Shown in pieces: positions 11,901-26,900 of a stretch of DNA of 64,000 nucleotides. The translations under genes and the position numbers were made by a program. The stretch is taken from assembly GCA_030142905.1 (NCBI GenBank), contig JASJOG010000105.1, positions 679,501 through 743,500 of the forward strand, in the 5' to 3' direction. Within the stretch, counting starts at the first letter, position 1. Each line of letters begins with the position of its first letter. Under the pieces are notes generated by a model. That model worked only from the letters and a program-made list of their open reading frames with translations, had not been told where the DNA came from and made no database searches. The DNA is from Heliopora coerulea. Lineage: Eukaryota; Cnidaria; Anthozoa; Scleralcyonacea; Helioporidae.

Positions 11901-14900
11901 CATGGGTAGTCAGCATTTTTACCTATTCAGGAAGACCATAACTGGTGGGGCGACGAAAGTTACTGATTAACACAAGACCATTCAGTGGAATGTTTTCAGG
12001 AACTGTGAAACGTTTTTGAAATCGAAAAATGAACATCAAGTTTTCAGTACGACGTCACTCTGCACATACGTACATAAATAAGAACCTACGCATACATACT
12101 TGCGCACATTCACATTTGCATAGATACATACATACAAGCACAACGTACCTTCATACAAACGTACGTAAATGCTTGCATTCTTGCATACGCAGATATGTAC
12201 GCACACATTTTGTACTTGTAATCCAGGGGTGTCCAACATACGGCCCGCGGGCCAGGATCAGGCCCGCCAAGGGAATATATCCGGCCCGCCAGCTAGTGCC
12301 TAGTCACAGCTCAAAATACTTATCAAAACAAAGATGGCCAGATATTTCACTAAAATGCCAATCAAGCCATTGTACAGTGTACACTGCAGTAATACAACAT
12401 GACTAGTATAGTTCAGTAGATACTTTATAACTGCATAATTATACTTTCTTTAGCAGTTTAGCTAAACTCTAAATAGAATCATGGCTTATCGGTCTCATCG
12501 GCTTGTCTTGTCCACATTTACTGTCCATTCCTCCTTCTGGGAAGAAATGGGAATGTGGCCCCTCACACAAAAAGGTTAGACACCCCTGTTGTAATCAGTT
12601 ATTTTAAACTTTCTTGGTGGTGTTCGTAATATATGCTGACTGACCATCTGAGACTGGTCTACTGAAATCTCAAATTTTGTATGTAAATGATCAACTCCAT
12701 CAGGCTAGGTTGGAAATGCGAATTAGACGTCAAGGTTGGATCCTGACAGTCACTTCGCATAAAAAGAAATGATTGAAAATAAAGCGCTACGCTAGTGTAT
12801 GTAATTTGCCTTGGTAAATTTGGTAAATTTTATTGGGGTAAATGTACACTGGGAGGCTAACAGTTTTCCTTGCAGTCCTGAATGTTTAAGAATCTACGGT
12901 TTACCAATATACAACTAAATATCCAATTTAAAAACAACAAAGCTAAAATTAAAAGATCTAATACGTTTTTAAAATGTTATAATGCTCCTTAGGTACATTA
13001 TCGCTCTAGAATTTATTATCTGTGTTTAATTTTTCACGTAAAGAATTCCACAGACAAACACCACTTTCTCGTCTAACTGAAATTTGAGTTTAAGTATGAT
13101 GCTCGAACAGTCACTGAGTGTTCTTAAGTACCAGTGTTAGTGGCAATTGAACCTATACCACAAATCACAAAATCTTTGGTCGGGCATGTAGCTCGAAGAA
13201 ACAGACACACTTAGTTGAACAATTACTAAAAATACATGTGTACATAATTTTTTAATTATTGCAGGTTTTTCAGACCATTGCAACCCAAGTCAAACAAAAT
13301 GTTGGATATTGGTGTTCCCAGATATATAATATATGCAAAAGGTAGCTATATGCTAGAACCGTATCCAGTTGGTAGTTTGAATAACATGTGGTAAAAAGTG
13401 TGTAATCTATAAAACTTTATTCCAAAACCTAAGACATGAAACCGAGACAATTTCACGGTAGAAGTTGATTCGTTTAACTTTCTATGTGTACATTTTATAA
13501 CCAAAAGGATGCCAGTTATATTTTCGCATTTTGTCTAAGTATTCTCCTAAGTTTTCGGGACATTTTATGAAAGATTATTCTATGTCGTATGCATTGCAAG
13601 CGAATTGTGAATGAAGGGGATGTGTGGGACATTAACCCCTTCCCAAAAGGATGTATCTCCTTGACGAGTAAAATCGTTCAGCAAAAGCCAGGTTAAAAGT
13701 CTGACAAGGCCGGCCAGAGCCTATTTTACTCTGCCAGAGTAAAATGGCTGAAGACTTATCCTGCTGAGAGGGGATCATTCGCGATAGTTATGAACCTATC
13801 CTGGCAAAATATCTCACCATGGCGAGTAAACTTGTGTAGGTTTAACCGTTAGTGAATTGTTTCTTTAAATTAGGTGGAGGAACATCATCCCTAAATAAGC
13901 ATGAAGGAACTGGCAGCACTGGTTGTTCAAAAATAAAGGTGGATTTCAGTGTTTTCAAGAGATATAAGCTGAATGATTGTCATGGTGAAACGTTATCTAA
14001 GGTCCATGGTAAGCTCTTGCCTCTTACAACGAAATGGTCTAACGTCACAAAATAGTTGTTTTTTTTTTTCCCACTAAACACAGGGTAGGTGTTGAATGTT
14101 TTAGTCTCATTGACGTGTATTGTTTCGTCATATATGTTCTTTGAGTTTATATACGTAAAATGCAGTAGTTCCTACCGAGCTGATTAATTATATTTAGTAT
14201 TTCAAGCTCCTTGTAATCTGAAAATTTCCGCTGTGCCTGTGTCAAAGCAATGTAGTAGGACCACAATTACATTTAAGTAATTATTTCGTAATTCGTAAAT
14301 GAAAATTGGGTGAACTGTCCAATTTCTTTCATCCAGAAATACAGTTTTTGAAAAATTCTACTGAGATAAAGTAACGGTCATCGGTCTTTTATTGAAAACA
14401 AATCGTATATCAGATTTTGGTAATCGAGGTTTCTCGCAAAGACAGCCGTCTCGGCCATCTTTCGACTTCTTTCTTGTTGAATTAGAAATGAAATCTTTCA
14501 AATAATATTAAACTGTTGTGCCGAAAAGCCCGTTATGATATCTGCCTAGCAATCAATGATCACGAAGAAAGGGACGAAAGTTTTAAGAGTCCATTTACAC
14601 AATACGATTTTCGTATGCGATTGTTCGTTGTGATGTATCCGATTGACTCAGTGGTAGTATGATCGCTTACTGCAATTTTTCCTGATTACCGTTACTCGCC
14701 GGATAAAAGCAAGAAAATTTGCATAAGGCATCCTTGGGGTATGCAAATTTCGTCTTGGAGTCCTTCAAAAATATCTTATGCGGCGTCACAACAAATATTT
14801 CAAAAATTAAAGCACGACCCAGCCAACCCTGAAATCCAGTACGGCCGAGTTACCGTAGGAAATTCATATTTGTTGTGAAATAGAGGTTTCTGATGGTACT

Positions 14901-17900
14901 GAATCTGATTTTCTGTCCTAAAACTTGAAGAAATCACCTATACTGTTTTGCTACATTCATGGTCATGTCATGGTAAACAGACCAGTTATGCTACATTCAT
15001 GGTCATGTTAAGGTATACAAACCAGTCAAAAGCTCTTCCATTGATTTTATTATATTGTGTCACGTTCAAATCTTTACGAAGTAGGGCTTGAAGTATTTTA
15101 AACATTCTTGGAAGGTCTCAGACAGTTGTAACTATTATAGCTTTTTCTTTTCACTACCAAGAAAAGCTTTTTCGAAACTTGTGCCGTCTTGGTTATGAGA
15201 ACATAATGGAGCTAGACTGGCATCGCTGCAGTATTTGCCAGGAAGATAAGTCAGAGCTATTGACATGTTCCTTGAGAAGTCCTGGAACAAGTAATCAAAG
15301 TACAAGTGCGTACAATTCATTTCTGTACAATGTAGAACAATTTTGGAATATGGGAGAACTTCCCGTAGAACTTTGTTTTGTGAGAGGCGAGGCAGCCGAA
15401 TATTTTGAGGGCCATTCTGCTTCCTGGTATAAATCCTGCCATTTAAAATTCAATAATTCTAAGCTGGCTAAGGCAAAGAATAAAGAGAACACATGAAAAA
15501 TGAATCCGATGAAAAAATGCCGACCAAGAAGCTAGCGATTGTAGAGCTTATTAGCTACATTGAAAAAGCTGGGGAGTCAGGCATCCTTCTTTTCAAGCTA
15601 TCTGATATCTATTCCATGTACGTAGGTCGTCTTGAAAACCTTAGGAATAAAGAGAAGGAATAAAGAAATTAATCAACAAGACATGGTTGAAAGATCGTTT
15701 GTTGGATCATTTCCCAGAGGCACAAGTATAGTGTGATGGGAGAAACACTGTTCTCATCTTTAAAGAAGGAATGCAAAGCATGTTCAAGGAAGCTCTGATG
15801 AAACGAGGCTTCTCCGAGAAAGCATTTGTCTTGGCGAAAGCTGCTTTGGTTCTTCGAAAAGACATTTTAAAGCACCGAAGTTTTAACTTTGCGGGACACT
15901 TTCCTCCTGAATGCCAAGAATATTCTCTTCCCTCGAGTCTTAAGTACCTCGTTTCAGTGATCCTCAACGGCCCTTGCCTGGAAGATCAAGACAAACGGGA
16001 ATCACAGTCGTCTCTCGCAATCCGTCATTCAATACTTTTAAACACGAAGAAAAGAGCATCCTAAACTGCTGTAATAACGAGGCACAACCAGGAACGTGAG
16101 CCACCTCTTCCAATCTATGTTGGAATCACTGTGCATACGTTGACTAGGAGCAAGAAACTCATTCAGCAATTACACCCGTTGGGTATTAGTATATCCTATG
16201 AGAGAGTTCTGCAGTTGGAGGATTCAATTGCCTCTGTTTATCAGTGCTTTAAAGCAGATGGGGTAGTGTACTCTAATTGTCTTCGTAAGTGCTTGTTCAC
16301 TTTTGGAGCGATAGACAATTTAGATCACAATCCCAACTCAACTACTTCGGTCAACTTATTCCATGCTACTGGGATCAGCCTTTTCCAAACTCCAACTAAC
16401 ATCAAATTTGGTGAAAGTAGACAACTTCCAACGCTACAACTTTCCAACAGCTAAAACCACGTTCTCCCGGACAGTTATGCTTCTGTTTCGGTTGTAGCTT
16501 CGAAAACCACTGCCATTGAGATCTCAGAGGGTAAAGTGGCTGTCGATGTCCAAGAACATGACCCGAGGTCGATTCAGCTCTGCTTGGCTGCTTGGATGAA
16601 GCTGTGAAAAAACAACACACTTGGATAGAACATGCACTACCCCTCCTTGAGAAAAAGCTGACCGACAAAGACGCTATCACGTGGGCAGGCTATCATGCTG
16701 TTCTTCAACCTCCCTTAAAAGACCAACCGGCTATATGTCCACCCCTTCCTCTGTTTTATTAGAAAGCAGGCACTCCGGCCATGATTAAACACGGTGCGGA
16801 TATTCAGAAACGAGCAATTGATTATTTAAATCCTGGGCGAATCCCTGTCACCACATTCGACCAGCCATTGTTTGCCTTGGCAAAGTTTGTGCCGTGGAAA
16901 TGGCCTGATACTTACAGCGAAAAAGTACATGTTGTAATGCTTGGTGGTCTGCACATGGAAATGGGCCTCTGGAATACACTGAGAGATATGTTAGAAGGCT
17001 CCGGCTGGACAGGAGCTCTGACGAAGGCTGAGTCGTTTCTGGAGGCATCACATCTGACTCGCACCAGACATGCATACCAAGGTACTTTCTCGACTCTCCT
17101 AAATCTTCAACGGGAGGCTTTCCTGTTAAACAAAAGAACCAACGCCGAAGACTCTTCAAAAACGTAGAAGAATGAAATGCAATGCAAGAGTCCTACGTTC
17201 GCGTACTGGAATGTGATCATGAGATACCAGATCCTAATTCTTCTCTTTGTTAGAGTTCACAGAGAAAGAAACTTTTTTTTGTATTTAGAGGCCTTGGAAG
17301 AACTTGTATCACTGTTTTTCCTTGTATCACGTTAAGTACGCAAGCTGGGTTCCAGGGCACATTAGGGATATGAGGTCCTTGCCCAACAGCATTAAGGATG
17401 AGTTTGAGAAGCATGGTTACTGGGTTCTTTCCAAGACAAAAAACAAATTCTCCCAAATCCCTTTTGATTAATCACATGAGCAGGAAAACAAAATTGTAAA
17501 AGGTTCTTGAGGAGCTATTGGTCTTACAGAGAACGCCACTGTCTTCCGATGCTGGATGCTTGCAGGGCCAGAAAATGCAAAGCTTGTAACCCAGTTTGAG
17601 GAAGGGAACTTTTCAAATGATGATCCGCAAATTCCATCGAATTTTAAGAATCATGACCAGGAGCTCTCAACCTAGACTACATTTCAGAAACAGGCAAATA
17701 GCCGCTCCGAGACTATCTGAAGTATGGACAATCCGTTCTTGGATGATTTCTTAGAGTCGGTGAGTTTGAACAACCGTAACTGCATGGATGAATCTGTCCA
17801 ATACAATACGAACGCTCGAAGTAACGGGGAAAAAGCTATACAATGACTTTGTCGAGATCGTACATGATGATCGCACCCGTTCCATCCATGAACCCTTCAA

Positions 17901-20900
17901 AAGGAACTCACTCGCACTCTTCAGAAACCCTAAACGCAAAGTAAAATCACGGCAAGGGAAGATGATCAAAGTTCTTCAGAACAATGTAGCACTTTTTGGA
18001 CAGCTTTGCGTCTCCTTGCAGAACAGAGAAAGTGATCTGAATGATTTTTTTTGCGCATGAGATCCAATCCTTCCCACCTTCTCTCTCAGATTTTGGCAAG
18101 TTTCGCCTTCCAAGTGGAATGTCTGAGCTTCTGGATTGTCTGGAGCCCTCAGAACAAGATGATCCACCATCATTCTATGACTGCAAAGTTCTGGACGGAG
18201 CTTTGATTGTCCACTCTCTGCCTACAAAAACAGTAAACACGTTCAGTGACTACGCAGAAACGATTTTCATCCCTTACTTAAAGAAGCAAGCACAAGAAAC
18301 CAGAAGATTAGATGTTGTATGGGATGAATACATTCCAAACAGCTTAAAGGAGTCCACCAGGATTAAACGAGGAAAAGGTGTTTGGAAGAAAGTGTCTGGC
18401 AACAAGCTTCAAGGGAATTGGAAGGACTTTCTCCGTGACTCATCTAACAAAAAGGAGATTTCTTCCTTCTTGGTAAACAAAATAGATGAAATCACGTGTC
18501 CGCCATCCAAAGCTGTCTACGTCACATCACGACAATCTGTGTTATTCGTGAGTAACGGAAGCCCAATGTTGAGTTGCAATCATGAGGAGGCTGACACGAG
18601 ACTAGTGGTTCATGTACTACATGCACTGGAGCATGGTAACAGTACAGTTTTAGTTCGCACTGTCGACACCGATGTTATAGACATCCTCATAGGAATGCTC
18701 CATGATCTGGTTAAAGTCCAACTGCTAGCTGATATCTGAGTAGCTTTTGGTATGGGCAAGAATTACCGATTTTATAGCATCAAAGCCATATGTGCTAGTC
18801 TCGGAGAGCCGCGATCACGTCCCCTAACGGTTTTCCACTCATTTTCCGGTTGCGACACCACTTTGGCCTTTAATGGAAGGAGAAAGAAATTGACCTGGAA
18901 AGCCTGGCAAACTTACGAAGATGTCACCGAAACGTTTATAGTTTGTACGTCTTGTTTGTCATCCTTTCGAGAAACTCAACCGTGATTCGAAATACCTTCA
19001 TAAAGTTAGAGCGGCTGACTCTTATCGTATATGACAGAAACAGTCCTCTTAATTTTGTGAACGAGACTAGAAAGGAATTCTTTAGCCAGAAGAACAGGCC
19101 AATGGAGAAACTTCCACCGACCAAAGATGCTCTATTTCAGCATGCCCGACGGACAGTACACCAAGCTGGAATCTGGACGACCAATACATTGTCAGAGCAA
19201 GCAGTTCCATCTCCACAAGAATTTTCCTGGACTAAGGAAGCTGATTCATGGATTCCAGTTTGGGAAACTATCCCATAGGTATCAAGAGCATGCGGAGAGT
19301 TGATGAGATGTTCGTGTAAGCCAGATTGTTCAAAATCGAAATGTGTCAACTCAAATTTGGTCTGTTCACGACTTTGCAAGTTTAAATGCAATTCAGAGAA
19401 TGGTATACAGGAACGAGCACATGTGAAAATGGAGATTGATATCCTTAGAACAAAACTTTACACTTCAAACTTGGTTAAAATATTAGTTATAGCATTTTAA
19501 TTTAAATAATTGATTTCATCATAAAATATTGTGTTTTTATAAGTATATAATTTAAATAATGAAGAGATTAAACCTTCGTATAATCACTCGTCAGGTTTTT
19601 TTTTAATTAGTATATGGCAAGGTTTTTCATCGAGTTTATTTCACGTCATATTTTCTATTCCTATTTCAGCGGCTAAGGTCATATCATATGCCCTTCAAAA
19701 TCATTTAGAAAACTTTAATTTCTCATATATTTATATTATTGGGCGCATTCAAGGAATTCAGATTTACTCTTCTCATGGAAGTCCCATAGCATAGTCTTTC
19801 AGGAACCATCTATCCAACTCAGCTAAAACTAAATCTTGGTTCCAAATCTGCTACGTCATATTCACCGCCGAAAGTAGAGAAACGAAAATGAGAGAGCATT
19901 TGACCTTTCAAAATGCGAATAAAAGTTTCGATGTGAAATTTAACAGTAACAAACCGTCATGTTTGCGAACTTTTAAATTTTTATTAACAATAGCATTATT
20001 ATTCTTGCGTATACCCAGCTCATATCAGTCATCTTGGATTTTCTGATAAAATCTTGTATTGTTCTAAGATTTTCAGAGGGCTCCTAAGCTAAAATTGATA
20101 AATAGACCAGGAGGAATGTATATGCCAAATTTAATACTTTTATCCGTCCAGTAACGGTAATTTCGTTAAGCCACCTCACTATGGAATCTTCCTGGCGCTT
20201 TGCAACATCAGTGAACAAATCGAAAGCAGGAATTGTGCCATTAAGACAACAGTACATATTCCAGAACGAACTGCGATTGTCGTATCATGTTACTACGCCC
20301 AAATAATATTTTTGTGGTTTCAAAAAACGTTATGTTTCTTCTTTGTGGCTGATGTTTTTCAATAACTCCTTAACAATGTGAGTTCTTTCTTTAAATAGTT
20401 TGTTAGCAATGCATACCCCGGCTAGTGTCGATTGTTTCATTCAGCTATGATCTCAGCGCTAAAGTGCACTGTGAGGCCATTTTAATTCAAAGCAAACTTG
20501 CCCAATGCTTTTGCAGGTGTTCGTACCCCCTATTCAGTCTGGACTTTTTTAAACCTCTCAGAGTTATAGGGCGGGCCATCATCTCTCTTCCCCAACACAA
20601 GTCTCATAGTGACGTCATAGTTATTTGGTTTATTTGTACAGTTGGGGGTTGGTTACATGAGACCAGTACGAAATCAGACCGACACGATTTGATATCCTTC
20701 CTCAAACAAATGCTTGTTTTGACATTGGTTCGTAAAATAAACTTCGACCGGTCTCACTCATTTAGGGTGCTGGAGCGAGAGAAATGAGTTTAGACCCGTT
20801 CAAACTTGAGTTACGGACAAAAACAACTTGAGCAGTCATAATGGTGCTCCCGTCTGAATTGGGTAAATGTACGCATACACTTTTTACACGACGTATAAGG

Positions 20901-23900
20901 GAATATAGGAGGGAAATCCCCCAAAGTAAATGTAGTAATGTGAAACACTGGAAAAAATGAGATTTCGAATTTCATGATAGGTAACAACAGTCGCACAATA
21001 GAATAGGCAATGACCAACTCTGAATACGAACTTTCTAAACCAAAACTTTCAATCATTAATCTGCATCTTTTCTGTAAATTAAACTCAAATTTCGTTCACC
21101 AAGATATGTTAATGAATTGATTGAGGAGGATTGAGTTAACTGATATTACGTCTTGTAATGCTTTCATCGTGTTTTCACGATTGCTCAGATTAAATAAATC
21201 ACAGCTTACCATGCCAATTCGCAACCTTTATCGCAGAACAATACATCAGTATAGAGACAAAATTTGGAGCAAAGCCAGATTTTCAGGTATTTGCGTAAGT
21301 ATTAACAGGTTCAAACTTCGACCTTGGAGAATTCATGATTAGTGTTAATTGTCATATGGTTATCTGTTAGGACCTCACCGCAGACATAGGAAAATGACAA
21401 ATTTTTGCGACAGGGAAGTCGCTTGCATGTCTCAACATACATGCAAGGAACATCCTAAGTTAAGACAACCAGAATATGCTTTTTTATTTTCCAGGTTCAT
21501 TCATGATTTTTGCGTGGATGGTTTTAGTTTTCATCTCCATTTTTATCGCACGGTATTCTCGTCCGTTGTGGGGAAATTTAAAGATATTAGGCAAGGATGC
21601 TTGGTTCCAGGTACTAACACGTTCAAAGTGTACAAATAGAAATACATCGAACAGTCTTATTCATATAAAATCAAGAATCGAAAATCTCGTTGCATTGATC
21701 TTTAACCTCTCCACCTCTCTGAACCCACGTTCTGACTTACGACGCTAAAACTAATTAATCAACTGCCGCTCACCCAAACTACATTCCTTTGCCTCTTCTG
21801 ATTAAATTGATGTCTTACCTCTAAAAAAGTTATCGTACTCGTTTCGTACAAAATAAGCGTTGTTAACGTGTCCATCAAATTGCCTTTTTTCCCTCAACCC
21901 TTTCTTTCTTTCCTTCTTCCTTTCTTTCTTTCCTTCTTTCTTTCCTTCTTTCTTGCTTTTTTTCTTCTTTCCTTCTTTCTTTCTTTCTTTAATTCTTTCT
22001 TTCCTTCTTTCCTTTTTTCTTTCGTTACTTTCTTTCTTTCTTTCTTTCCTTCTTTCCTTTTTCTTTCCACTTTTTCTTTCTTTCCTTCTTTCCTTCTTTC
22101 CCTCTTTCTTTCTTTCCTTTCTTTCTTTCTGTCTTTCTTTCTGTCTTTCATTCTTCCTTCCTTTTCTTTCCTTTCTTTCTTTCTTTCTTCCATCCTTCCT
22201 TCCTTCTTTCCTTTCTTTCTTTCGTTCTTTCTTTGTTTGGCTGTTTTCCTTCTTCCTTTCTATCATTCATTCTTTCCTTTCTTTCTCTTCCTTCATTACG
22301 TCCTACTATCCATCAATCCACCCGTTCATCTTTCATTCCTTCCTTCCTTCCTTTCTTTTATCCTTCCTTTCTTTTATCTTATGCTTTCTTCCGTCCATTA
22401 CTCCTTCCCTCCTCACCCTTACAACTACCTCCCTCCCTCCTGCCTTTTCCCATCCTGTCAGCCTGTTATTTCTTAAGCAATGTACTGGTTGCATATTTGA
22501 TTCTCAGGTGACCCTCGATAAGTGCTATAACTCCGTAGCTACCAACCTCCTTTCCTACAGTTTTGAATTGTGTGGTTATTTCTAATTTGTCCGCCTCGTT
22601 GAATTTTATTATGCATTAAAAGGACAGTTTCACTTTGCTAATTTCTTTCTTGTTTTTAAAGTTCCACAGATCACTTATGGGGTTTGCTGTTTTCCTCACT
22701 GTTAGTTCAATTGTTATTATATTCGTCCACAAGGAGGGATGGAGTGAGGTACGTTGAAAAGGTAACTTGTGAGGGAATATAGGCTACTTGAAGGGCCTAC
22801 ATCTGTTTTGAGGCCTTCTAATTCTAATTCTAATTCTAATTCTAATTCTTCCAATCAAAATCTAAAATAAAGTCATTCTATTATGAAAGCTTTATTTCTT
22901 GGGTGCCTAGGCATACACCATAAAACCTTTAACATTTTATACGTCATATTATACTAAGCCTATATTTACAAGTTATTCATTTTTGACTGCTGATCTACTT
23001 TGACTAGTCATTCTGAATTTTTTCTTGGAGATTTCATAGAAAACAAGCTAATGTTTTGAGACTATTTGTCTTTTCGACGTTTCTTATTACTACAATATGT
23101 AAAAGTCTGTTCGATTTTATTTCTTTTATATTTATTTATCCGATTTATTTATTTATTTATTTATTTATTTAATTATTTATGTATGTATGTATGTATGTAT
23201 GTATGTATGTATGTATGTATTTATTTTACTAAAACCGGTAATACGATCATGTTATAAGTAAACTTACCCGCGTTGCCCGACTTTCTTCATCCGGGATTAT
23301 GTTAATGTCTTACGCCCTCCTCATTTTACGATGCCATATCTATCGATTTCGATAAAGTAAAGAGATATAGTTCTGTTAAGATGGTTGATGAAGTGCCCCC
23401 TTTAACTTGCGCTTCTGGGTATGTACTCTAGTCACCCACCACTGGCTACACCACGGAATTCTAGTTGAATCGATTGAAACAATGCTTGAAATCTTGGTTT
23501 TTGTGAACATTTGATCTAATATGTGCATGCTGCTAGTCCATCACACGTACACGAATATTGGTCGTTACTGAAGGGTATTTGTAATGGGTTTAAATTCACA
23601 ATTTGCCAAATCGAAGGTTATTTTGTGTAAGACGCTATAATAGTTAGCAAACCACTGAAACATAGAACAGGAAGCAGTAACGTTTCGAGCAAAGCCACTT
23701 CGTGGGGGTGAAACATTGCTTTTGGCCTTTCTCTCAGACGAAAGGACATTCGCAAAGGTTGCCCACAAACGATCTAGAAAACTTTGCTGATGCTGGTCCA
23801 ACACTCTGGAGACTGTATCTATCGATTTATATCTTTGTTTCCAACTTGCGATAATTGCGATCCAATTTGTACATACATGCCTACGTTCGTATCTTCTTAC

Positions 23901-26900
23901 ATGCAAGTGTTTATCAGTCTTCCTGATCTGTCCTTACGAGTTCATTGTCTGTCTTCATCTTCGCGTGTTCTTTTATGCTTGACTAGCTACGTCCTAATTA
24001 ACTGCGTAACAAATTGGATTTCCCTTACTTAATTACACGATTGCGTGCACACTAGTGTTTCGCTACTATAGCTGCCCCAAATAAGCCACGCCTATACCCT
24101 ATAACTTATTAATGCAATTAACTATAATCCCGACAACGTCCGTTTTAAGTTGATACTAAGTGCTCAATTCATTTAACATGGCAATGCGTGTGTCCTTGGT
24201 ATAGCCCTAGAGCATTAATTCTCCATGACAATCTTCTCCACGCAAATGCTTTTACATTACTCCCTAAAGATACATTATTAAAATAAAGTCTTATTCCTCA
24301 ACAGGGACATCGCTTGAGACGTCAGTATTTTCTATTCGAAGCTTCGGCTATCCAATAACCCTTTTGGATCTTTAGACGTTGTCCAATATTGCGTATGCAG
24401 CATTATACTTTCATAACGAAGTATTTTTCCTTGTATAGTCAGCCGGTGACCATACAGTGTTTGGTATAATTGTGTTAGTTCTTGCTGTCATTCAGCCAAC
24501 TATTGCCTTTTTTCGGCCGCATCCAGGTAGCCACAAGTAAGTCGAATCTTTGTGTTTGTGGGGTGATTTTCGATGTTAATGTTTTGGATGTTGCTTCACG
24601 AAGCCGTGATATGAACCTTGCCGAAAAAGGGCAGAAGATGGTTCGCGTCACTAAGGTTAATAGCTACAGGGGGTCAATAAAGAGCATTAAAAAAGAGACG
24701 GAGGACTTGCATGAAATGATGGAGCAAATGAAAGATAAAAAAAGAAATGATTTTCAGTTCTCATGATTTTTTAATTGCTGTCGTTCAGGTTCACTGAAAT
24801 CAAGTGATAGATGGTACCTCAAACCAACAATTTGTAAAATACAATGTTTGAAGTTCATTGTTTTTCTTGTTAGAAAATTTCCTAAATACTCCTTGACAAT
24901 TGTTATTTCCCTACTTGCAAAATCCATAAATATGCCTTGAATTCAACTTTCCCAGGACAGTGCGTACCCAGTATTTATAACATGTAATAAATATGATGTG
25001 CATGAAATAGTTGGTGAATTTCTCAAACTGTATTGATACTTTTTTGTATAAAACAGACGTCCTATTTTTGACTGGTTGCACCGAACCATTGCACTCATCG
25101 TGGTCCTTATGGCAGGTATTGATCTTTTAAAAATGGTTTGTTTATTTTTTTACTGTAAGTGGTTTCTTTTGATTCGCAATCACCTTTAAATTTTCATAAA
25201 TATTCTTATGATTTCGAGGTGCCTCGTGCCGATTATTTGAAAGAATATAACAACACTTTTGTTTAGTAAATGTTACAACCATCTATGTAGCCTGATGAGT
25301 TCTATTGTTACAAATTTATTCATTAAACTGAAAAAAAATCTGTTATCTGATTGGTTGAGAGCAGCGTGATTTCCTTTTAATTCAGTGCAAATATGTAATT
25401 TGGTGCATAAATTTGAAATTCAGTGCAATTTCAGGGTTGCTATTGGAAACCAAATAAAATTTCCTGCTCAACTCAATAATGGCTATAAAACAAAGTGAAG
25501 AAAATGAGCTACGTTTTCTCGTAGCGAATGATGAAACGATAGAGGAACTAAAAAGGTCTTCCGAAAACAAAAATACCAGGAAAGGCACAGAGAATTGGAT
25601 GAATGTTTTCAGAAAATGGGCGGCTAAACGAGAAAACGTCAATGAAAACAATGAAGTGCACATATTTTTAATACATTTTTTTCAGTTTAATGATTAGTAC
25701 AGGTAATCGTCTGGTTTTTTGGTGCAATTAACGATAAATACCACTCGAAATATTTCAAATTTTACTACAATTATTTAATACAAATTTTATTACAATTTTG
25801 GCGAAATTGTGAAATATTACTCATGGCATTTATCGTTAATTGCACCAAAAACCAGACGATTACCTGTACAAATTAAAACTAATCAATTGATGTGAACTGA
25901 ATTGAAATAAGTTGGATTGACTTAGCTAGGTTGAGATGAAACGAATTCCCTTATAAAAAGTTCATGTCACTTCCCTGGTGGAAAAACATGGAATGGTAAC
26001 ATTTTTAGATATGAAGGTATCATTTGACATAAGAAATGGTAACGTTTTCACATATGAAATGCTTAATTCACGTGTGAAATGAGTCAGTAGCTCTGAGATT
26101 TGTCCAAATACCAATGCCGGCTGAAAATTTGAATAATAGAGTAGAAAACATACTCCGAATAGAATCATCTTGAGAACTCAAGATATGAGTAAATGCTAGA
26201 CGGGAACTAAACTGATAATATTTCGGCTTTATTACAAACTCGTTATCAAACCAGGTCATGTGAAATGTTGCTGTACGAAATATGTATTTTATTTATGAAA
26301 TGGACGATTGACATATGAAATGATTCACGTATGACTCACGTGTGAAATTTTTGTGAGCGTTGATGTTGAATCCAAATGAACATGAAAAAATTTAGTAGTT
26401 AATTAAACTAGTTGGAGTGAATCGAAGACGGGAAAAAATATTGTCCTCAAAAGTGGTAGAATGCTCAATGAGATTGTTAATGAAACTAAAGAATTACATT
26501 GTAGTTAAGCTATTTTCATTATTTTAGTGGTGACCGTCTTCAAAGGAGCAGATCTCCTTGAGGAAGACGGTGGAGATGTGGCCTCGAAAATTTTAATTGC
26601 TCTCCTTGTGTTCGGGTTAATAACAGCGTTGGTCCTGGAATTTTTGGCGTACCGTGTCAGGACGCAAAAGTTGTACATTGGTTAGTAAAATACATTATAT
26701 CCTATAATATTCTAGAGTTGTCTTGGCTGCGTTCCATCATAATTCCATAACATAAAAGTACATTGCTGCGTAAACAGATAGGGGTTCCTTTTAGCTTTTA
26801 ATTCTATATTAATATATGGCTGAGGTGCTTTTTCGGTCCATACGCTAAATTAAGGGTGCTTGTTGGTTGCTGAACGGTCCGGTATTCCACGTTATTGGTC

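Noticed and set aside
21800..22585. Long open frames of 150-240 codons on both strands
   Set aside because: Pure Phe/Leu/Ser or Lys/Glu/Arg translations of the CTTT microsatellite.
24482..24766. Separate 94-codon gene
   Set aside because: Its start overlaps an FRRS1-like exon in another frame; the rest has no recognised motif or promoter.
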